Notes under the pieces: generated by a model
Seen by the model: only the letters and a program-made list of their open reading frames with translations
Database searches by the model: none
Told to the model about the DNA's origin: nothing
Made by a program: the position numbers and the translations under genes
Part shown: piece after piece, positions 58,488-64,000 of the stretch
Position numbering within the stretch: the stretch's first letter is position 1
Layout of the letters: each line of letters starts with the position of its first letter
Assembly (NCBI GenBank): GCA_965228775.1
Contig: OZ245840.1
Coordinates: forward strand, 1,736,001-1,800,000
Origin: JANQMY01 sp965228775
Lineage (GTDB): Bacteria; Pseudomonadota; Alphaproteobacteria; JANQMY01
DNA: 64,000 nucleotides
Direction of reading: 5' to 3'

Positions 58488-59981
58488 TCAATTGCCTTGG
58501 GCAGGCGCCCCCAATACACGCTTGCCCGGCAATTGACCTTCGACGATCTTGCCATCGGCCACCACCACCGTGCCGCCGACAATGACGTGGGCAAGGCCGG
58601 TGGGAGCCACATAGGGTTTGCCGTAGGTGGCATTGGCTTCAACCGTTTCGGGGTCGAAGATGACAATGTCCGCATCCGCCCCTTCTTGAAGGCGGCCCTT
58701 CTTTTTAAAGGCAGGCGCTGCACGTTCAAGCCACTGGGCCTGATAGAGGCTCGATTTGGCGAGTGCCTCTTGCAAATCCATCACAGCGCGGTCGCGCGCA
58801 TAATGGCCAAGCAAGCGGGTGAACGTGCCGGACAGGTTCGGGTTGGCCATCACGTCCAGGCTCAAGGCGGGCGTCACGTCGGACGACGCCATCATGCGCG
58901 GCCAGCGCAAGGCCGTTTCCATCCAGTCTTCTTTCACATAATGATGGTTCACCATGCCGGATGGTTCTTCCGCGCGGTAGGTGTCCCACGTTTCCTTGGT
59001 GAGCCATTCGCCGGTCGCCGTCCACTGAACATCTTCGTAACCGATGTTGAAGATTTTCTGCCAATCCCGGCTGAAGACCGCCGCCGAAATGCTGGTGCCG
59101 CCCGCCGCGTAGGTCAGCGTTTCCGTCGTGATGTTGGCGCCACGCGCATTGGCCGTGTCGATCTTGGCAAGCCAATCACCCACCTCTTGCATGGCATTGT
59201 GGGTGATGTGATTGACCAGAACCGGCGCGCCGGTTTCTTCCGCCAATGCAATCACTTCGTCGAGCCCCTTGGGCTCACCTGGGAACCCCCGGCGCACATG
59301 AATGGCGATGGGCGCGTTACGTGCACCCGCCACTTCGAAAATCATGCGCAATTCTTCAGGAGAGACGGCAATGCTCATGTAATCGAGCAGCACACCGATC
59401 CCAAGGCCGCCTTGGTCAAGCCCCTCATTCAGCAAAGCGCGCATGGCTTCAATCTGTTCCGGCGACGCCGGTTGGACAAAGGCAGCACCGGGCACGAGCG
59501 GCCCCTTCGCATCAAACAGATAGGGTTGATCGCGCCCTTCGATCACCTTTGTGCGCACCGCAAGGTGGCTTACCGAACTGCCGAAGTTCAATGGCGCGCC
59601 GTCCGCGAACTCATGACCATACGCGGTGACCGGAAACGCACCTGCTTCCAGATCAAGCTGGGTGGTGACGCCATCAAGCACTTGAAATTTCGCGCCCAGC
59701 TTCGATGGCGAATGGGAGTGAATGTCTATAAAGCCCGGCGCAACGACCATACCGGCAGCATCAATGGTCTGCGCACCGGTCAACTCCATGTCCGTCACCA
59801 TCACGATGGCGCCATCCTGAACGGCGACCGTTCGGACGGCATCCAATTGGGTTTCCGGGTCCATGACCCGGCCATTCTTGATGACCAGATCGAAGGTTTC
59901 CTCGGATGGGTCACACGCCATCACCAGAACCGACAGAAGGAGACATGCCGCATCACGGATCATCGGGCTCTTGAACGTCAT
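58488..59981 (-). CDS. Amidohydrolase lipoprotein, D-aminoacylase-like
   Basis: 497 residues. Signal with lipobox ending at C23 ('LLSVLVMACDPS'), so anchored to a membrane. Metal-dependent amidohydrolase fold: 'LVIKNGRVMDPETQLDAVRT', 'GFIDIHSHSPS' (metal His pair), 'VLVNHITHNA', and the C-terminal return of the small beta domain ('ADADIVIFDPETVEA'). Closest style is N-acyl-D-amino-acid deacylase. Its start ATG overlaps the stop of the spermidine-synthase-like gene (ATGA), so they are coupled. Confidence 0.85.
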   Translation of the reverse strand: MTFKSPMIRDAACLLLSVLVMACDPSEETFDLVIKNGRVMDPETQLDAVRTVAVQDGAIVMVTDMELTGAQTIDAAGMVVAPGFIDIHSHSPSKLGAKFQVLDGVTTQLDLEAGAFPVTAYGHEFADGAPLNFGSSVSHLAVRTKVIEGRDQPYLFDAKGPLVPGAAFVQPASPEQIEAMRALLNEGLDQGGLGIGVLLDYMSIAVSPEELRMIFEVAGARNAPIAIHVRRGFPGEPKGLDEVIALAEETGAPVLVNHITHNAMQEVGDWLAKIDTANARGANITTETLTYAAGGTSISAAVFSRDWQKIFNIGYEDVQWTATGEWLTKETWDTYRAEEPSGMVNHHYVKEDWMETALRWPRMMASSDVTPALSLDVMANPNLSGTFTRLLGHYARDRAVMDLQEALAKSSLYQAQWLERAAPAFKKKGRLQEGADADIVIFDPETVEANATYGKPYVAPTGLAHVIVGGTVVVADGKIVEGQLPGKRVLGAPAQGN

Positions 59982-60703
59982 CCCGGTTCCTTTCTTGCGA
60001 GGTATACGGTTTGAGTAAACGGCTTATTGTCTTGCAGGGGGTTCGGAAAGGTCACGGGTTCCGCCCGCGCGCTGCCGAAAACGCCTGCCAGCCGGTCGGT
60101 AAAATTTTGATCGGGCAGGTCGTTCGACCACAGCCCCATCACCCCGGCAGGGTGCAAATGTTTCGCGAGTCGCGAAAGACCGTTCACGGAATAAAAACCC
60201 TCACTACGGTCATCCAGCAGCATATCGGGTGCGTGATCGATGTCGATCAAAATGGCATGAAAACGGCGCCGCGGCTTTTCCGGGTCAAAACCATCGGCAG
60301 AAGCGGCGAGCGCAAAGAAGTCACCTTGCACCAGCCGGCAGCGCGGATCACTTTTCAATGGCGGTTCAAGGGGCACCAAGCCTTGGTCGTGCCAATCGAT
60401 TACCGCCTCCAAGAAATCCACAACGACGAGATTGGCGACGGAATCGTGCCGCAACACCTCTTGCGCGGTGTAGCCAAGGCCCAACCCACCGACCACCACA
60501 TCCAACCGGTCTTCGGACAAGTCGGCCAAGCCGAGGGTTGCGAGGGCAACTTCCGACGCGGTGAACAGGCTGGACATCAAATGTTCATCGCCCAGAATGA
60601 TCTCGTACACATCCATGTCCAAAGACAGAATGCGGCGGCGGCGCAAGCTGATGGGACCAATGGGCGTCGGGCGATAGTCGATTTCTTCAAACAAGGCACT
60701 CAT
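59978..60703 (-). CDS. Spermidine-synthase-like methyltransferase-fold protein
   Basis: 241 residues. 'LDVVVGGLGLGYTAQEVLRH' is the S-adenosyl (or decarboxylated SAM) binding loop, 'LVVVDFLEAVIDWHD' the acidic strand-2 end, and 'FHAILIDIDHAPDMLL' follows. No aminopropyltransferase-specific 'D-x-G-G-G' motif is exact, so the substrate is open. Overlaps the lipoprotein start by 4 nt. Confidence 0.8.
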   Translation of the reverse strand: MSALFEEIDYRPTPIGPISLRRRRILSLDMDVYEIILGDEHLMSSLFTASEVALATLGLADLSEDRLDVVVGGLGLGYTAQEVLRHDSVANLVVVDFLEAVIDWHDQGLVPLEPPLKSDPRCRLVQGDFFALAASADGFDPEKPRRRFHAILIDIDHAPDMLLDDRSEGFYSVNGLSRLAKHLHPAGVMGLWSNDLPDQNFTDRLAGVFGSARAEPVTFPNPLQDNKPFTQTVYLARKEPG

Positions 60704-60712
60704 GGCACAAGC

Positions 60713-62725
60713 TTAGGCGGGTTTGGCATCCGCCCGCAAATCGAGCCACGCGCACTCCCGGTCCGTCAGAGAGACACCCAATCCTTCAAACGAGGATTTG
60801 GTTTCCGCAATGGTACGTGGCCCGATCAGCGCGAAGGGCGCAAAAGGCTGCGCCAGCACATAGGCCAGCGCGATGTGAACCGGCTGCACACCCTTCTGTT
60901 CCGCCAACTCAAAACACCGCTTACGCCGTTCGAAATTGGTGTCCGAATACCAGGCATGGACCAAATCCGGATCGTCTTTTTTGTCCGGCCCCGCCCGGTC
61001 GGTGAAAAACCCGCGCGCCTGAGAGGACCAGCACATCAGCGCCACATCGTTGGCCGACAGCCAGTCTCGATACGCATCCTCAGAGGCGGCGATGCAGCCC
61101 GGCCAAACCGGGTTTTCCATGCGCGCCAGGCTGAAATTATTGGAGACCGCCTGAAACCCTTGCAACCCCTTGGACGCGGCATAGGCATTTGCCTCATCGA
61201 TCCGCGCGGCGGTCCAGTTCGATCCGCCAAAGGCTTTGATGCGCCCCGCCTCTACGTGTTCATTCAACACGTCTACAAACTCGCCCACGGGCACGTCCAG
61301 ATTGTCCCGGTGCAAGAAATAGACATCCACATAATCCGTTTGCAGACGGTCGAGCGACTTCGCCAATTCGCTTGTGACGCGTTCCGGAAAACAATTCGGG
61401 CTGTGGGCGCCTTTACCGATCACCACCAAATCATCGCGGTTGCCGCGATTTTGCATCCAACCGCCCAACAGGCGTTCCATGACACCGCCGCCATAGATAA
61501 AGGCCGTGTCGAAGCAATTACCACCCCGTTCGACAAAATCGTCGAACATGATGGCGGCATGGGGCATGGTTTGCTGATTGTCACAGCCCATGACCAAGCG
61601 AGAAACCGGCTTACCCACACCGGGTATATCCGCATACGGCATATTCGACGCTTGCGAAAACACCAGCGGCCCACCATGCACCGTGCGAGTCACATTTTCC
61701 GGACGCTCTGTTTCATAGGTCAGGCCGACCTCTTTGCGCCACGCATCCAGCGTTGCCATGTTGCCGAGGGAATCCGCCCAGGACATTTCCGGTGCTTGAT
61801 TGTGTCCCGCCTCTATGGCGCGGGCCACCGTTTCCGCTTCGATGGCATAAAGCCCCCGCGTTTCATCGCACTTTATGCTTTCGGCGCCTTGGCCTTGGCG
61901 CGTAAGCACCACTTCACCAAACCGGTCCTCATGTTGCGCCGGATGCCACGGAGACGGCAGATGAATATTGCCGCCGCTGCCAAAGACCGTGACCGAATTG
62001 TCGAGCCACACCGAAACCGCGGTCGAGACTTGGGAAACAATGCCGTTTTCGAACTGCAAGGTGGCCGCGGCCCATTGGTCGACGCCGGTCTCGCCCAGCT
62101 CGCCCATGCCCTTCACCACCACGGGATCAAGGAAATCCGTGCCCGCCGCGGCCCCCGCCACAAGCCTGCTTGCGGAAACCGGATAGCACCCCACATCCAA
62201 AATACCGCCCCCGCCAAGAGCATTATTGAAAAGGCGGCTGTTTGCGTCGAACGGCACTTCGAACCCGAAGCTGGCGCGGATCATCCGCACATCGCCAATA
62301 GCGCCGTCGCGGATCAGCTCCACCAGTTTTTTCGTCTGCGGATGACAGCGATACATGAACGCTTCCATGGCAAAGACGCCATGCTCTTCCGCAGCGTTGA
62401 AGATGGCCATGGCTTCCGCATGGTTCATGCCGACCGGCTTCTCGCACAAAATATGCTTCCCGGCACGCGCCGTTTTGATCGCCCATTCCGCATGTCCCGG
62501 ATGAGGGTTCGCGATGTAGACGGCCTCTACCCCGGGATCCGCGAGCAACGCATCATAAGAACCGTGCGCCGTGACACCTTCATTGTGGGACGCGAACTTA
62601 TCCGCGCTTTCCTGGGTGCGGCTGCCTACCGCCACCAGCGTGCCTCTGTCGGTCGCTTGAAGCGCCTTTGCAAAGTGTTTCGCGATGCTGCCCGTACCAA
62701 GGATGCCCCACCTGATGCCTGTCAC
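60713..62725 (-). CDS. Fusion of Gfo/Idh/MocA oxidoreductase and aldo/keto reductase
   Basis: 670 residues. Residues 1-~330 are a Gfo/Idh/MocA enzyme: 'RWGILGTGSIAKHFAKALQA', 'HILCEKPVGMNHAEAM', 'GGGILDVGCYPVSASRLVAG'. Residues ~370-665 are an aldo/keto reductase with 'NCFDTAFIYGGGVMERLL' (Asp and Tyr of the tetrad), 'VVIGKGAH' (Lys) and 'VDVYFLHRDNLDVP' (His). Both halves bind NAD(P) and act on sugars or polyols, so a coupled oxidation and reduction (net epimerisation or internal redox cycle) is plausible. Ends 9 nt before the spermidine-synthase-like gene. Confidence 0.88.
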   Translation of the reverse strand: MTGIRWGILGTGSIAKHFAKALQATDRGTLVAVGSRTQESADKFASHNEGVTAHGSYDALLADPGVEAVYIANPHPGHAEWAIKTARAGKHILCEKPVGMNHAEAMAIFNAAEEHGVFAMEAFMYRCHPQTKKLVELIRDGAIGDVRMIRASFGFEVPFDANSRLFNNALGGGGILDVGCYPVSASRLVAGAAAGTDFLDPVVVKGMGELGETGVDQWAAATLQFENGIVSQVSTAVSVWLDNSVTVFGSGGNIHLPSPWHPAQHEDRFGEVVLTRQGQGAESIKCDETRGLYAIEAETVARAIEAGHNQAPEMSWADSLGNMATLDAWRKEVGLTYETERPENVTRTVHGGPLVFSQASNMPYADIPGVGKPVSRLVMGCDNQQTMPHAAIMFDDFVERGGNCFDTAFIYGGGVMERLLGGWMQNRGNRDDLVVIGKGAHSPNCFPERVTSELAKSLDRLQTDYVDVYFLHRDNLDVPVGEFVDVLNEHVEAGRIKAFGGSNWTAARIDEANAYAASKGLQGFQAVSNNFSLARMENPVWPGCIAASEDAYRDWLSANDVALMCWSSQARGFFTDRAGPDKKDDPDLVHAWYSDTNFERRKRCFELAEQKGVQPVHIALAYVLAQPFAPFALIGPRTIAETKSSFEGLGVSLTDRECAWLDLRADAKPA

Positions 62726-62845
62726 TTATCCGTCCTTCTGAATGCCCGCAAACCCTTATGGTTAAGCGGATATTTACGTAATCCCTCTTTAGTCTTTTCT
62801 GCACGAAATACAACGCTAAAAGCGCGATACCGCGGGGATTTCCAG

Positions 62846-63886
62846 ATGTCTCGTTTACAAGGTTTTCTTTGGTCCATGGGCCGGTGCGCCACCAAAGCGG
62901 TGGCGGATACGATCAGCGCGCATACCGGTGCGCACGCCACCAGTTGGGTCGACACAACCCAAATGATGAAAAGCCCCGCTTACTACGTAAAGCACGCACC
63001 GAAGCCCCTGGTGATGACCTTACATCATCCGCAATATTGCGATGTATTCGGCAAGCTCACACAACAATTCCCCGATGCACCAGTGGTGCATACGGTGCGT
63101 GATCCTATCGCGAACTTAAACAGCTTTGCGAAGACGTTCCTCTCGTCCTTTGTCGCCCGGCGCGTGGATGAGGCAGCGCAGCTCTCTGCCCAGGGGAAAT
63201 CTGTGGCGGACGCCATCAAACCGGCAGCGTTAGAGGAATGGCTGTTGCCCACGGCCGATTTGTGGCGCCAATACAACGCCTACAAAAAGTCGCCTCATCT
63301 TATTGTGGACTTTGCGGATTTGGGCGAAGAACACTTCGCCGCAACGATGGAAGAGATTATCGGCTTCTTGGGGCTGACGATCGATACGCCGATTGAATGG
63401 ACCACGGAAGCCAACACGGAATGCGACCGGTTCTTTGTGGGTTATCTGCGCAGCTTTACGCTGATGGACAAGAAACTCGATCTGCAATTCAGCCGCTGGC
63501 CGAACTATTGGGGCGAATTCGGCACAACCACATTGGGGACACTTCGCTCGGACGCGCTGTACCACATCTCCGGTGACGACCCAATTTACATTCACATCGC
63601 AAGCGATCAGCTATGTACGTCCGGGCGCCTCGACTATGAACGCGAGACATTTGCCGCCTATTTGCAAGAAGACGCGGTGCGCGAGGCTATCGCCCATCAA
63701 ATCGCGACGGATTATGCGAAGACCGTGGAAATCGTCGAGAAAGACGTTGCCGGCCTGCAAAACCGTTTGATCGCGAAATTCGAAAAGACAAGCCGCAATG
63801 GCGTCAAGCGCTTCCTTAAACTCAAGCCAGAGCTTGAAGCGCATTGGGGAGGCTGGCAACAGCTGATGGAAAAGAAGGCGGCGTAA
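62846..63886 (+). CDS. Sulfotransferase-like protein
   Basis: 346 residues. 'LWSMGRCATKAVADTI' (residues ~9-24) is in the position of the PAPS 5'-phosphosulfate loop and 'PVVHTVRDPIANLNSFAKT' matches the 3'-phosphate-binding R-D-P motif. It would transfer sulfate from PAPS to an acceptor; the acceptor is unknown. A very long open frame extends upstream to 60011, but that part is the antisense shadow of the MocA fusion gene, so ATG 62846 is the start. Its 3' end overlaps the convergent amidotransferase gene. Confidence 0.72.
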   Translation: MSRLQGFLWSMGRCATKAVADTISAHTGAHATSWVDTTQMMKSPAYYVKHAPKPLVMTLHHPQYCDVFGKLTQQFPDAPVVHTVRDPIANLNSFAKTFLSSFVARRVDEAAQLSAQGKSVADAIKPAALEEWLLPTADLWRQYNAYKKSPHLIVDFADLGEEHFAATMEEIIGFLGLTIDTPIEWTTEANTECDRFFVGYLRSFTLMDKKLDLQFSRWPNYWGEFGTTTLGTLRSDALYHISGDDPIYIHIASDQLCTSGRLDYERETFAAYLQEDAVREAIAHQIATDYAKTVEIVEKDVAGLQNRLIAKFEKTSRNGVKRFLKLKPELEAHWGGWQQLMEKKAA

Positions 63887-64000
63887 ACATATCGCGCAGC
63901 AATGCCACATCTTCCTGCCGGAACGGCGCCAAGCGTTCCGGATGCCACATGATCCCGCAGACAGGGGCATCCTTTACCGCGACGGCTTTGACAATTTGAT
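63822..64000 (-). CDS. Class I glutamine amidotransferase (peptidase C26), C-terminal part
   Basis: Partial, 59 codons visible, entering from the right edge. 'VCGIMWHPERLAPF' is the C-terminal His-Glu motif (W-H-P-E) of gamma-glutamyl-gamma-aminobutyrate hydrolase/PuuD-type amidotransferases. It ends at TGA 63822-63824, inside the last 65 nt of the convergent sulfotransferase gene. Confidence 0.7.
   Translation of the reverse strand, partial: QIVKAVAVKDAPVCGIMWHPERLAPFRQEDVALLRDMFTPPSFPSAVASLPNALQALA

Noticed and set aside
58440..60014. A 524-codon plus-strand frame
   Set aside because: Complete antisense shadow of the amidohydrolase lipoprotein; low-complexity, no motifs, no ribosome site.
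60011..62845. A plus-strand open frame of over 900 codons running into the sulfotransferase gene (1291 codons in all)
   Set aside because: It is antisense to the spermidine-synthase-like and MocA/AKR genes, both with full conserved motifs. The translated text is Arg/His/Pro-rich with no domain. High-GC codon bias leaves the antisense frame open.
1..64000. tRNA, rRNA, CRISPR array, transposase or integrase
   Set aside because: Looked for T-loop/acceptor patterns, evenly spaced direct repeats and DDE or tyrosine-recombinase motifs; none was found by eye. A tRNAscan or IS search could still find something missed.

Overview
The window is about 64 kb of chromosomal DNA from an alphaproteobacterium with moderately high GC. 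The evidence is the set of gene types (glcDEF, an acetoin-type 2-oxoacid dehydrogenase operon, isoquinoline-oxidoreductase-type iorAB, a 41-residue L36 with one cysteine), an FNR/FixK-type box, and dispersed palindromic repeats of the 'GTCATTGCGAG' and 'AAGTGGGAACCGGTTTT' kinds common in that class. The order cannot be fixed by eye. No tRNA, rRNA, CRISPR array, transposase or prophage was seen.

Layout. 1-3745 (minus): glycolate oxidase glcD-glcE-glcF; glcF runs off the left edge. 3881-5481: rpmJ with its terminator, then a chromate-type transporter. 5752-10225 (plus): a YHS-domain protein, a radical SAM protein, and a tight four-gene redox cluster (two tiny membrane proteins, a ferric-reductase-like/Rieske fusion, a membrane-anchored Cys/His-rich protein), then a DUF2147 protein. 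This cluster is the best candidate for an undescribed system. 10275-16743: alanine dehydrogenase, a hexapeptide acetyltransferase, a carboxymuconolactone-decarboxylase-like protein, and a Tat-exported molybdenum hydroxylase (iorB/iorA) divergent from a TetR gene, with two inverted-repeat operators between them. 16805-22179: IscU-like scaffold, malonyl-CoA synthetase, small membrane proteins, a glutathione transferase, a HIT protein, and repeat-rich spacers.

22413-31082: catabolic genes (TauD-type dioxygenase, amidase, two acyl-CoA ligases, enoyl-CoA hydratase, SDR) around a SPOR/PEGA lipoprotein. 31079-36173 (minus): HtpX-like protease, LemA, an 822-residue dimethylglycine/sarcosine-dehydrogenase-like flavoprotein and a GST. 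36274-41125 (minus): E1alpha-E1beta-E2-E3 dehydrogenase operon. 41338-54634: MFS transporter, amidase, PPOX-like flavoprotein, two acyl-CoA dehydrogenases, three VOC proteins, two SDRs, a hotdog thioesterase and a dihydrodipicolinate-reductase-like enzyme, which read as a peripheral degradation pathway for an unknown carbon source. 54726-56888: an accessory patch with an AT-rich HNH endonuclease gene, a GNAT gene remnant, a short ORF with an embedded terminator, repeats and an FNR-type box. 56889-64000: Rieske ring-hydroxylating oxygenase, amidohydrolase lipoprotein, spermidine-synthase-like protein, a MocA/aldo-keto reductase fusion, a sulfotransferase-like protein and the end of a class I glutamine amidotransferase.

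The genes suit a versatile aerobic heterotroph that activates organic acids as CoA esters, beta-oxidises them, and uses several flavin, molybdenum and Rieske redox enzymes. Several palindrome families sit at 3' ends of genes or in spacers. One conserved hairpin element occurs twice, upstream of two oxygenase genes.
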